From CAZPQV01 sp964588705 (GTDB lineage: Bacteria; Bacteroidota; Bacteroidia; Flavobacteriales; Weeksellaceae), in assembly GCA_964588705.1 (NCBI GenBank), contig CAZPQV010000001.1:26290-90289 (forward strand): 64,000 nucleotides of DNA, read 5' to 3'. The notes below the pieces were generated by a model. That model saw nothing but the letters and a program-made list of their open reading frames with translations. It was not told where the DNA came from and made no database searches. Positions 25,606 to 34,003 of this stretch are shown here, piece by piece. Position 1 is the stretch's first letter, and the number at the start of each line of letters is the position of its first letter. The position numbers and the translations under genes were made by a program.

Positions 25606-25708
25606 ACTTCCAGCNNNNNNNNNNCCCAACTCCCATCTTCCAGCGCCTAACACCCAACTTCCATCTTCCAACTTCCAGCTCCCAACTCTTAACTCCCAAC
25701 TTCTCCTT
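25606..25708. repeat. degenerate CTTCCAACTCCCAA simple repeat around the second gap
   Basis: A run of pyrimidine/adenine words (CCCAACTCCCATCTTCCAGC, AACTTCCATCTTCCAACTTC, CAGCTCCCAACTCTTAACTC) flanks the N run. It extends into the last codons of the ClC gene, whose TAA stop lies within it. The repeat probably caused the assembly break. Confidence 0.8.
25615..25624. other. assembly gap (10 N)
   Basis: Ten Ns inside the simple-repeat tract between rpsF and the ClC gene. The true length is unknown. Confidence 0.98.
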
Positions 25709-27062
25709 CCTTATCCTTTTCACGCATTTCCTCCAGAAAATAATCTTTCTGTTTATCATAGAAGGATCGGTTGCTCACAAGAAGTGCAAATATGGATGAA
25801 ATCATTCCTGCCAGCATCAAGAACATAATGAGTGAATAACGGTCAGTCATTTCCAAAACGATTATTGTGGAGGTAAATGGTGTTCTGGTAATTCCGGTTA
25901 AAAACGCCACCATTCCTGCAAGAATTAAAACGTTGGTTTCGTTCGCAGTCAGTTTCATCCATTCAGAAATTACCGAGCCGAAAGATGCTCCTGCAGCAAG
26001 TGACGGTGCGAAAATACCGCCTGCGCCTCCCGATGAAAACGAAAGTGCCGTTCCCATCATTCTGAAAATCGGAACATACCAGTCTTCGTGTTTATTATCT
26101 GTGAATAGCGTTCGGTTCATAATGTCAGCACCCGAACCAAGCACTTCAATATTAATAAAATAAGCAACGGTTGCAATCACCAAAGCGATGAAAACCAAAT
26201 AAGCAACGTGCGCTTTGTCATTTTTCAATCGGTTTTTCCACCGGCTTAAAGCAATCATAATCCCCGAAAGATGACTCGCTGCAATTCCGGCAATCGCAGA
26301 AACCACAATCACAGGAATAATGATGGACATCGTAACGCTCTGGGTTTTGGGATAACCAAGATAAAGGTAACTTCCCGCGAAACTTTGCGCGGTAAGTCCG
26401 GCAATAATCACAGCGGTAAACAATGCTGTCTTAAAATAAGAAAAATGCGTTTTCGATAGTTGTTCAATGGTGAAAACGATTCCTCCTAATGGTGTATTAA
26501 ACGCTGCAGAAAGTCCGGCTGCGGCACTCGTCATTACCATATTTTTTTTGGAAACTCGTGGCCACCAACTCGGAAGCAACTGATGTATTTTAGTGAAAAT
26601 TGAACCGGCAATCTGTAGGGTAGGACCTTCACGGCCAATGGCACCACCACCGATTACCAATATTACTGAAGAAATAACTTTAATCAGTAGGATTTTTAAA
26701 CTTAAAAAATGATGAATGAGATGGTTTTCCCGTTTATTGGCCATATCAACCGAAGCCATTACCTGCGGAATTCCCGATCCTCGGGCGTAAGGTGCAAAAC
26801 GTTTTACCAACCACCACGAAAGCACGAAAGCCGTTGGCATAACGATAAAAATGGCGGCTTTGTTCCAATCGATGATGAAAGCAAGCAAATCTTCGCCCCA
26901 TTTAAAAATCTTCGCATAAATCACCGCAGCAACACCCGTTACAAAAGAAGCAATCCAAAACGGAATGGCTTGCAGCAAATTGTGCCGCAACTTTTCGTTC
27001 CGAATATTATCAATGGATTTCTTTATACTTTGGCGAAAGTAATTGATGATTGATTTGAGCAT
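25689..27062 (-). CDS. ClC family chloride channel/transporter
   Basis: A 457-residue inner-membrane protein starting MLKSIINYFRQ; the 22 codons before it are unlikely. About a dozen hydrophobic segments and all ClC selectivity motifs are visible: GSGIP (95-99), GREGP (143-147, gating Glu145) and AAFNTPLGG (187-194). Where the E. coli exchanger has the internal proton glutamate (FIIEEM, E203), this protein reads FTIEQL, so position 201 is Gln. That suggests altered or absent proton coupling. There are no C-terminal CBS domains. The last codons (GEVGS) run into a simple-sequence repeat. Confidence 0.92.
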   Translation of the reverse strand: MLKSIINYFRQSIKKSIDNIRNEKLRHNLLQAIPFWIASFVTGVAAVIYAKIFKWGEDLLAFIIDWNKAAIFIVMPTAFVLSWWLVKRFAPYARGSGIPQVMASVDMANKRENHLIHHFLSLKILLIKVISSVILVIGGGAIGREGPTLQIAGSIFTKIHQLLPSWWPRVSKKNMVMTSAAAGLSAAFNTPLGGIVFTIEQLSKTHFSYFKTALFTAVIIAGLTAQSFAGSYLYLGYPKTQSVTMSIIIPVIVVSAIAGIAASHLSGIMIALSRWKNRLKNDKAHVAYLVFIALVIATVAYFINIEVLGSGADIMNRTLFTDNKHEDWYVPIFRMMGTALSFSSGGAGGIFAPSLAAGASFGSVISEWMKLTANETNVLILAGMVAFLTGITRTPFTSTIIVLEMTDRYSLIMFLMLAGMISSIFALLVSNRSFYDKQKDYFLEEMREKDKEGEVGS

Positions 27063-27130
27063 TACCGAAAAATTCCGAAGATTTTCACAAAGATATTTTA
27101 TTATTTGAAAGTAAAAAACCAAATGCAACT

Positions 27131-27165
27131 AAAAACCCTTTCAGAGTTACGAACTTTGAAAGGGT
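27131..27165 (-). terminator. terminator after the SSAT-like gene
   Basis: On the minus strand ACCCTTTCAAAGTT pairs with AACTCTGAAAGGGT (14 bp, one mismatch, 3-nt loop), followed by TTTTT. It lies just past the acetyltransferase stop. Confidence 0.85.
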
Positions 27166-27171
27166 CTCGCT

Positions 27172-27648
27172 CTACATTTCAGACAAATTATTTATTGCAT
27201 CTTTGGTCAACCGGAAAACCGTCCATTCATCCATTGGTTTTGCACCTAATGATTTGTAAAATTCGATGGAAGGTGTGTTCCAGTCCAGAACGCTCCATTC
27301 CATACGACCGCAGTTTTTTTCTTTTGCGATTTTCGCGAGTTCAATCAGTAACTTTTTACCGTAACCTTTTCCACGGTAATCCGGTTCTACGAAAAGATCT
27401 TCCAGATAAAGTCCCGGTTTTCCAAGGAATGTGGAGAAATTAAAGAAATACAGTGCAAAACTTACGGGAATTCCATTTTCTTCACCGATTAATACTTTGG
27501 CAAAGTTGTTTTCGAAAATCTGTTTTTGGAGTTCTTCTGGCGTGGTAACCACATCATTTTCCAACTTTTCATAAACGGCAAGTTGATAAATGAGATTATA
27601 AATGGTTTGTGAATCGGAGGGTTGGGCTTTTCGGATGGTGAATGACAT
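27172..27648 (-). CDS. GNAT acetyltransferase, diamine/spermidine (SSAT)-like
   Basis: A 158-residue GNAT protein with clear similarity to the SSAT/diamine acetyltransferase group: NFSTFLGKPGLYLEDLFVEPDYRGKGYGKKLL, then MEWSVLDWNTPSIEFYKSLGA. The acetyl-CoA loop is RGKGYG. It may acetylate polyamines or related primary amines such as thialysine. The substrate is inferred from family resemblance only. Confidence 0.85.
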   Translation of the reverse strand: MSFTIRKAQPSDSQTIYNLIYQLAVYEKLENDVVTTPEELQKQIFENNFAKVLIGEENGIPVSFALYFFNFSTFLGKPGLYLEDLFVEPDYRGKGYGKKLLIELAKIAKEKNCGRMEWSVLDWNTPSIEFYKSLGAKPMDEWTVFRLTKDAINNLSEM

Positions 27649-27669
27649 GATTGTAATGTTCTTTTATTT

Positions 27670-28196
27670 TTAATACACAATTTTTTTTCGAACTTTCGAA
27701 TTATCGGTAAAATCAAAGTTATGAGGACTTCTTAAAGTCCAACATGGATCTTCTATATCTAAATTTTCATTAATTATCATTGTGAATTTTTCCATGCCCG
27801 GACTGTTGTTGGTGTTAATTTCAAAAGATTTTCCGTTTGAAATAATTTCCAAACCACTTTGGGAATCCCTTCCCATTCTAATTTCAAATTGATAAATTTT
27901 TTGAATTTCCGCCCATTTAAATTCTTCAATCTTATGATTTCTTGTAATGTAAAAGCCATCTTCAGTATATGTAAAAATACCGTCCTGCTGATAAATTTTG
28001 TCCATTTCAGTTTCAACCTGTTCATAACTTTTTTCTTTATCACCTTCGTAAATCCTTGCTCCCGCGCGAAAATTATGGCTGAAAAACTTAGAAATACGAT
28101 GAAGTATGATTAAGTCTCATCGATGACAGGGTAATTTGTAAATACATAAACGATGATAATTGCTGAAATTACAATGATGATTTTTGCAGTATTCAA
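27670..28196 (-). pseudogene. membrane-anchored protein of unknown function, apparently frameshifted
   Basis: The downstream frame (ATG 28005, 111 residues) contains FTYTEDGFYITRNHKIEEFKW and WAEIQKIYQFEIRM, with no family I recognise. It stays open upstream without a start codon as RISKFFSHNFRAGARIYEGD and so on, until a TGA near 28102. Exactly there another frame, open from TTG 28196, gives a membrane segment (NTAKIIIVISAIIIVYVFTN, then YPVIDET) ending at TAA 28110-28112. One inserted base would fuse both into a single-pass protein of about 175 residues. Either a real frameshift or a sequencing error is possible. A start at 28005 would leave a soluble fragment. Confidence 0.45.
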
Positions 28197-28246
28197 AGTG
28201 AAATTCTTTTTTCAAAAGTAATAATTTTTGACAGATTTCCTCGCAA

Positions 28247-28275
28247 TAAAAAACCTCCGAATAACTTCGAAGGTT
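28247..28275 (-). terminator. terminator after the E2 gene
   Basis: On the minus strand AACCTTCGAA pairs with TTCGGAGGTT (10 bp, one G-U) around a 4-nt loop, and a T run follows. It lies 52 nt past the E2 stop codon. Confidence 0.8.
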
Positions 28276-28327
28276 CAATTTTTATAAAGTTTTTTACTTG
28301 CGACTTCTGTCTTCGAACTCCAAACTT

Positions 28328-29653
28328 CTAAATCTCTGTGTTCATATCCCAGTTCTCTAAGTAATCGTGAACGTGTTTCAGGAACATTCCGCCAAGGGAG
28401 CCGTCCACCACACGGTGATCGTAAGAGTGAGACATGAACATCAGCTGACGGATTGCAATCACATCGCCATCCGGAGTTTCAAGAACGGCAGGTTTTTTCA
28501 CGATGGCACCAATCGCCAAAATCGCCACCTGCGGCTGAGGAATAATCGGTGTTCCCATAAGATTGCCGAAACTTCCGACGTTCGAAATGGTGTAGGTTGC
28601 GCCCTGTGTATCTTCCGGTCTCAGTTTTTTATTTCTTGCTCTGTAAGCAAGATCGTTGATGGCTTTTGCCAGACCAGAAAGCGATAATTGATCCGCATTT
28701 TTGATTACCGGAACGATAAGGTTTCCGTCCGGAAGTGCAGTTGCCATTCCGATATTGATATTTTTCTTTTTGATGATTTTATCGCCATCCACAGAAATAT
28801 TTATCAGCGGATAATCTTGAATTGCTTTTACAACAGCTTTTACGAAAATCGGCATAAAGGTGAGTCTTTCGCCTTCGCGCTTTTCGAATGCTGATTTGTG
28901 TTTTGCTCTCCATTTTACCACGTTGGTAACGTCGGTTTCGATGAATGAAGTAACGTGTGGAGAAATTCTTTTTGAGTTCACCATCGCGTCTGCAATAATC
29001 TTGCGTACACGGTCCATCTGAATAATCTCGTCGCCTTGCGAAACCTGAACAGGAACTGCTTGAGGCTGAGCCTGAACTTGCGGTTGGCTTTGTGGTTGTT
29101 CTGCAACAGAAGCCGCTTTTGGGGCAGATCCACGGTTCGCAACGTAGGCTAAAATATCTTCTTTCGTGATTCTTCCTTCAAGCCCGCTTCCTTTGATGGA
29201 TTTCAGTTCGGTTTCAGAAATATTTTCCTGTTGTGCAATAGATTTTACCAGTGGTGAAAGATATAAATCTCCCGAAAACTCTGCTGCAGGTTGAGTCTGA
29301 AGCGGTTTTTCGAGTTCTTTGATGTCTTCAGTAGTTGGTTGTGGCAGTTCGGTTTTTACTTCTTCTGCAGATTTTGGTTCCTGAGGTTGCTCTGCAATAG
29401 CTTCGCCTTCACCCGCCACTTCAAGAATAGCGATGGCTTCACCTACTTTTGCAACTTCGTCTTTTTGTTTCAAAATCTTCACGATTTTCCCGGAAACCGG
29501 TGTCGGAACATCGGAATCTACCTTATCGGTAGCAATTTCTACTACGGAATCGTCTTCGTTTACAGTGTCTCCTTCATTTGCCATCCAGTTGATGATGGTC
29601 GCTTCCATCACACCTTCTCCCATTGAGGGAAGTAATAACTTGTATTCTGCCAT
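28328..29653 (-). CDS. 2-oxo acid dehydrogenase E2 (dihydrolipoyl acyltransferase)
   Basis: A 441-residue subunit. The lipoyl domain is residues 1 to about 78 with the lipoylated Lys in EIATDKVDSDVP. An Ala/Pro/Gln/Glu linker follows, then the E3-binding domain (LSPLVKSIAQQENISETEL, GRITKEDILAYV, about 130-170). A second Gln/Pro/Ala-rich linker leads to the catalytic domain, ending MSHSYDHRVVDGSLGGMF with active-site His. The start MAEYKLLLPSMGEGV is the classical lipoyl-domain start. It is most like branched-chain keto acid dehydrogenase E2, but E1 and E3 are not adjacent, so the complex is uncertain. A TATATTTG box lies at 29674-29681. lipB is the next gene upstream. Confidence 0.9.
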   Translation of the reverse strand: MAEYKLLLPSMGEGVMEATIINWMANEGDTVNEDDSVVEIATDKVDSDVPTPVSGKIVKILKQKDEVAKVGEAIAILEVAGEGEAIAEQPQEPKSAEEVKTELPQPTTEDIKELEKPLQTQPAAEFSGDLYLSPLVKSIAQQENISETELKSIKGSGLEGRITKEDILAYVANRGSAPKAASVAEQPQSQPQVQAQPQAVPVQVSQGDEIIQMDRVRKIIADAMVNSKRISPHVTSFIETDVTNVVKWRAKHKSAFEKREGERLTFMPIFVKAVVKAIQDYPLINISVDGDKIIKKKNINIGMATALPDGNLIVPVIKNADQLSLSGLAKAINDLAYRARNKKLRPEDTQGATYTISNVGSFGNLMGTPIIPQPQVAILAIGAIVKKPAVLETPDGDVIAIRQLMFMSHSYDHRVVDGSLGGMFLKHVHDYLENWDMNTEI

Positions 29654-29860
29654 TTTACTTTTTTGGAATTTTACAAATATATAAATTTTTTGATACAAAA
29701 ATTATGAATTCAATAATTCGTAATTTTTAGATTATTTTTTTGTTGCGTTTAATCCTTAAAAATTAATGAAATTCAACCGTATTAAAATTTTAAAGATGCT
29801 TATTTAATGTTAAATAGCATTTTATTTTTAGAAAAAAGATATCATCTTTAAATTAATTCA

Positions 29861-29889
29861 AATAAAAAATTCGGAATAAAATCCGAATT
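29861..29889 (-). terminator. terminator after lipB
   Basis: AATTCGGA / TCCGAATT (29868-29875, 29882-29889) has a 6-nt loop. On the minus strand a T run follows. The rest of the spacer to the E2 gene (29654-29860) is AT-rich and shows only the E2 -7 box. Confidence 0.75.
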
Positions 29890-29898
29890 AATTAATTA

Positions 29899-30621
29899 TT
29901 ATATAAAGGTTGCATCGAAGACCTCCGAAAAATGTTTCTTTATTTTTTCTTTTACTTCAGCAACTTCATCATCCGTGAATTTCCTCTCCAGTTCCCGCGC
30001 CATTGATGTCACCGATTTGTCTTTAATTCCGCAGGGAATAATGTATTCGAAGTATCTTAAATCGGTATTTACGTTCAGTCCGAGACCGTGCATGGTAACC
30101 CATTTTGAGGTTTTCACACCCATCGCACAGATTTTTCTTGCATACGGTTTTCCAACATCCAGCCAAACTCCGGTTTCGCCTTCGCTGCGTTCACCTTTCA
30201 GGCCGTATTCTGCGAGCATTCTGATGATTACTTCCTCAAGATTTCGCATATATAAATAAATGTCGGATTTAAAATTATCCAAATCAATAATGGGATAGCC
30301 GACAACCTGACCAAAACCGTGATAAGTAATGTCTCCACCACGATTGGTCTTCACGAAAGTCGCATCAATCTGCCTAAGTTTTTCTTCATTGGCGAGCATA
30401 TTGTGTTCGTCGCCGCTTTTACCTAAAGTGTAAACGTGAGGATGCTCTACAAACAGGAAATGGTTTTCGGTTTCTTCGTAAATTCCGTCGGTTCTGTCGC
30501 GGTTTTTCAGTTTTTGATTGATGATGGCGTTCATCAGATTTTCCTGGTAGTTGAAGGCGGCTTCATAGTTTAAAATCCCAAGATCCTCAAACTGAACTTT
30601 TCTATTTTGTGTGATGGTCAT
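29899..30621 (-). CDS. lipB: octanoyl-(acyl-carrier-protein):protein N-octanoyltransferase
   Basis: A 240-residue LipB. It moves octanoate from ACP to the lipoyl domains of dehydrogenases. Markers are HPHVYTLGKSGDEHNML, TNRGGDITYHGFGQVVGYPI (the RGGxxTxHGxGQ signature) and KICAMGVKTSKWVTMHGLGLNV with its catalytic Lys/Cys region. The neighbouring E2 gene encodes a substrate for this modification. A TATTTTTG box lies at 30639-30646. Confidence 0.95.
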   Translation of the reverse strand: MTITQNRKVQFEDLGILNYEAAFNYQENLMNAIINQKLKNRDRTDGIYEETENHFLFVEHPHVYTLGKSGDEHNMLANEEKLRQIDATFVKTNRGGDITYHGFGQVVGYPIIDLDNFKSDIYLYMRNLEEVIIRMLAEYGLKGERSEGETGVWLDVGKPYARKICAMGVKTSKWVTMHGLGLNVNTDLRYFEYIIPCGIKDKSVTSMARELERKFTDDEVAEVKEKIKKHFSEVFDATFI

Positions 30622-30650
30622 CTGAAAATTTTGTAATGCAAAAATAGAAA

Positions 30651-31385
30651 TTATTTTATTATGCTATGAATAAAATCTTTTCCTTTTTCTTCCCAATTTT
30701 GGTTTTCGAGCAGAATTTTCACAAAAGCGGTCCCGATAATTCCGCCTTGAGTTTGTTGGGTAACTGATTCAAAATCCAATTTATTTTTAATGCCAAAGCC
30801 TACGAATACAGGGTTTTTTAACTCAAGATTTCCAATTCTTTTGAGATATTCTTCGTTGTTAACTTGTTTTTCAGTATTGCCGGTGGTAGAAGAAGAACTT
30901 ACGGCATAGAGAAAACCCGAACTCAGACTGTCCAGATATTTAATGCGTTCATTCGAGGTTTCCGGAGTGATGAGAAAAATGAAATGAAGTCCATATTTTT
31001 CGATGATTGCTCTATAGTTTTTCTCGAATTCAACTGGTGGCAAATCGGGAATGATTAATCCGTAAATCCCGCAATTAGCACATTTTTGGCAAAATTTTTC
31101 GAAACCGAATTGCATTACAGGGTTGATATATCCCATTAAAACTTTAGGAATTGTAACCGAATCTTTTATTTCCAAAAGCTGCGCAAATAAGGTTTGAAGA
31201 TTCATTCCGCTTTTCAATGCGCGCACGTGAGCCTGCTGAATTACAGGGCCATCGGCGACAGGATCGGAGTAGGGAATTCCAATTTCCATAAAATCTGCAC
31301 CACTTTTCTGAATCAACTCGGCAACTTTTCCGGTATCGTTCAAATTTGGAATTCCTGCGGTGAAATATATATTAAGTTTTTTCAT
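30651..31385 (-). CDS. trpA: tryptophan synthase alpha chain
   Basis: A 244-residue TIM barrel that cleaves indole-3-glycerol phosphate. Catalytic Glu and Asp lie in FMEIGIPYSDPVADGPVIQ; the phosphate site is FVGFGIKNKLDFESV, and IIGTAFVKILLE comes near the end. Last gene of the trpEGDCFBA operon, 10 nt after trpB. Confidence 0.97.
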   Translation of the reverse strand: MKKLNIYFTAGIPNLNDTGKVAELIQKSGADFMEIGIPYSDPVADGPVIQQAHVRALKSGMNLQTLFAQLLEIKDSVTIPKVLMGYINPVMQFGFEKFCQKCANCGIYGLIIPDLPPVEFEKNYRAIIEKYGLHFIFLITPETSNERIKYLDSLSSGFLYAVSSSSTTGNTEKQVNNEEYLKRIGNLELKNPVFVGFGIKNKLDFESVTQQTQGGIIGTAFVKILLENQNWEEKGKDFIHSIIK

Positions 31386-31395
31386 TTTATGTAAA

Positions 31396-32586
31396 TTAAT
31401 GTTCTTCGTTCATGGCTTTTAAATAGGTTTCCATATCTTTATCTCCTCGTCCGCTAAGACAAATGACCACGGTTTTGTCTGTTTCAAATTTCTTTTTATC
31501 TAAAACTGCCAATGCGTGCGCGCTTTCAAGCGCGGGAATAATGCCTTCAAGTTTGGTGACCTCAAAAGCCGATTTTAGGGCTTCATCATCATTAATACTG
31601 AAAAATTCAGCCCGTTTATTCTGAAATAAATTTGCGTGGAAAGGTCCGATTCCCGGATAATCGAGTCCTGCGGAAATGGAATGCGGTTCTGTAACTTGCC
31701 CGTCGGAATCCTGCATTACCAAGCTTTTGCTTCCATGAAGAACACCTTCGGTTCCTAAAAAAGTGGTTGCAGCAGATTTTCCGGAATCAATTCCGTGTCC
31801 TCCGGCTTCGGCAGCGATAATTTTCACTTCATTATGATTTACAAAGTGATAGAAAGTTCCTGCAGCATTGCTTCCGCCGCCAACACAGGCAATCACGTAA
31901 TCCGGATATTCTGTGCCTGAAATCTCTTTTAATTGCCATTTGATTTCTTCTGAAATAATACTCTGAAACCGCGCAACCAAATCTGGAAAGGGATGCGGAC
32001 CAACCACACTTCCAATGATATAATGGGTGGTAGTAGCATTATTAATCCAATCGCGAAGAGCTTCATTTACAGCATCTTTCAAAGTTTTTGAGCCGGAAGT
32101 TGCCGGAACTACTTTTGCACCAAGCATTTTCATTCGGGCAACGTTTGGTGCCTGTCGTGCAATATCAACTTCGCCCATATAAACGATGCATTCCAAACCC
32201 AAAAGTGCGGATGCAGTGGCTGTAGCAACACCGTGTTGTCCGGCGCCGGTTTCGGCAATAATTCTGTTTTTGCCAAGTCGTTTTGCCAAAAGAGCCTGTC
32301 CCAGCGCATTATTTATTTTGTGAGCTCCGGTATGGTTTAGGTCTTCACGTTTCAGGAATATTTTTGTGCCATATTTTTTACTTAAATTTTCAGCAAAATA
32401 TAGGGGAGTAGCGCGTCCCACATAATCTTTCAGTAGAGCTCGGAATTCGTTCTGAAAATCTTCTGATTCAATAATATTGAGGTATTTATCCTGAAGTTCT
32501 TTTACATTCGGATAAAGCATTTCCGGAACGAACGCACCTCCGAAATTACCATAATATCCGTATTCATCGGGATTTTTATAATTCAT
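31396..32586 (-). CDS. trpB: tryptophan synthase beta chain
   Basis: A 396-residue PLP enzyme joining indole and serine. PLP Lys lies in EDLNHTGAHKINNALGQ; the phosphate-binding loop is CVGGGSNAAGTFY and catalytic Glu is in ETGAGQHGVATA. The start overlaps the end of trpF by 11 nt, a sign of translational coupling. Confidence 0.97.
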   Translation of the reverse strand: MNYKNPDEYGYYGNFGGAFVPEMLYPNVKELQDKYLNIIESEDFQNEFRALLKDYVGRATPLYFAENLSKKYGTKIFLKREDLNHTGAHKINNALGQALLAKRLGKNRIIAETGAGQHGVATATASALLGLECIVYMGEVDIARQAPNVARMKMLGAKVVPATSGSKTLKDAVNEALRDWINNATTTHYIIGSVVGPHPFPDLVARFQSIISEEIKWQLKEISGTEYPDYVIACVGGGSNAAGTFYHFVNHNEVKIIAAEAGGHGIDSGKSAATTFLGTEGVLHGSKSLVMQDSDGQVTEPHSISAGLDYPGIGPFHANLFQNKRAEFFSINDDEALKSAFEVTKLEGIIPALESAHALAVLDKKKFETDKTVVICLSGRGDKDMETYLKAMNEEH

Positions 32587-33226
32587 AATTGCTGATTTTA
32601 GATTTAAAAAGTTTTATTTTTTCGAGGTCTTTAATACCGGGTTGAATTTCAAATTTTGAATTAATATCAATTGCAAAAGGTTTGTTTTTAATCAAAAACA
32701 TTTGATTAAAATTTTCGAGTGAAATTCCTCCGCTCAAAAAATAGGGTTTCGGGATTTCGATTTGGTTTAAAATACTCCAGTTAAAGGTTTGTCCGGTTCC
32801 TCCAAAAGCTTTAGAATCGGTGTCGAACAGGAAGTAATCTATTTCGTCTAAATTCCAAGATTCTATTGCTGGCATTTGATTTTCGATTCTGAAAACTTTG
32901 ATGATCTTAATATTTTCACCTAACGTCTGTTTTAATCTTTGTATAAATATTTCATCTTCGTTTCCGTGCATTTGAACGATGTCGAGTTGAGCTTCGTTTA
33001 CCGTTTCAACAATACCTTTAATACTTTCATTCACAAAAACACCAACTTTTCTAAAATGAGGAATTTCTGCAATGTTCTTTAAATTTAAATGATTCAATAC
33101 AAAACGTGGTGATTTTTCATAAAATATAAATCCAAGAAAATCTATATTTAAATCAATTAATTCCCGAATTTGTTGCATTTGCGTTAATCCGCAGACTTTA
33201 ATCTTCAAATCATTATTTTGATTCAT
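32576..33226 (-). CDS. trpF: phosphoribosylanthranilate isomerase
   Basis: A 216-residue TIM barrel. KVCGLTQMQQI carries the catalytic Cys; others are GFIFYEKSPRFV, VGVFVNESI, QMHGNED and the catalytic Asp in YFLFDTDSKAFGGTGQTFNW. It is encoded as a separate gene here, not fused to trpC as in enterobacteria. It overlaps trpC by 4 nt. Confidence 0.95.
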   Translation of the reverse strand: MNQNNDLKIKVCGLTQMQQIRELIDLNIDFLGFIFYEKSPRFVLNHLNLKNIAEIPHFRKVGVFVNESIKGIVETVNEAQLDIVQMHGNEDEIFIQRLKQTLGENIKIIKVFRIENQMPAIESWNLDEIDYFLFDTDSKAFGGTGQTFNWSILNQIEIPKPYFLSGGISLENFNQMFLIKNKPFAIDINSKFEIQPGIKDLEKIKLFKSKISNYEL

Positions 33227-34002
33227 AATTCAATTGCTTTAATAAATTCAGAAAAAGCTTTTCCCGGATTTTGATTTTTCATAAAATATTCACCCATCAG
33301 AAAACCGTCAAATCCTTTTTCTTTTAAAAAATTATAGCTTTCAATACTGTAAATACCACTTTCAGCAATAGATAGCGTATTTTTTGGGAGAAGATTTTTT
33401 AAATCAACTGAATGCTGAAGATCGACTTCGAAATTTTTCAAATTCCGGTTGTTGATGCCTACAAAATCAATTTTTGAATTGAAATGCTTTAATTCTTCTT
33501 CAGAGTGAATCTCGAGCAAAACTTCCAGTCCAAGTTGATGAGAAAGCTCTGTAAACTCTTCAACCTGATCCGGACTAAGACACGAAGCAATTAACAAAAC
33601 AACATCAGCACCGACTGATTTTGCTTCGTAAAACTGATACTCATCAATCATAAAATCTTTACGTAAAATCGGGATAGTGCAGGTTTCAGTCAAATTTAAA
33701 ATATCTTGAAGACTTCCTCCAAAATAAGTTTCATCTGTTAAAATTGAAACTCCGCTTGCTCCATAATTCACATAATTTTCAACAACTTCATTTGAATTGA
33801 CAGAATTATTGATATTACCTTTAGAAGGAGATTTTCTTTTAAATTCTGCAATAATTCCGGATTGAGATTTTAATGATAATTTTAAAGAATGCGTTGGTTG
33901 GTTGAAGAATTCAGAATCTCTTAAATCGTTAATAGAAACTCTTGATTTCGAGTTTGCAACTTCGATTTTTTTGGTTTCAATTATTTTGTCGAGAATATTC
34001 AT
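33223..34002 (-). CDS. trpC: indole-3-glycerol-phosphate synthase
   Basis: A 259-residue TIM barrel. Characteristic segments are IIAEFKRKSPSKGNIN, SVLTDETYFGGSLQDI, LRKDFMIDEYQFYEAKSVGAD, VGINNRNLKNFEVD and the C-terminal SGIYSIESY. It converts CdRP to indole-3-glycerol phosphate. A single base separates it from trpD and it overlaps trpF by 4 nt. Confidence 0.96.
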   Translation of the reverse strand: MNILDKIIETKKIEVANSKSRVSINDLRDSEFFNQPTHSLKLSLKSQSGIIAEFKRKSPSKGNINNSVNSNEVVENYVNYGASGVSILTDETYFGGSLQDILNLTETCTIPILRKDFMIDEYQFYEAKSVGADVVLLIASCLSPDQVEEFTELSHQLGLEVLLEIHSEEELKHFNSKIDFVGINNRNLKNFEVDLQHSVDLKNLLPKNTLSIAESGIYSIESYNFLKEKGFDGFLMGEYFMKNQNPGKAFSEFIKAIEL

Positions 34003-34003
34003 T

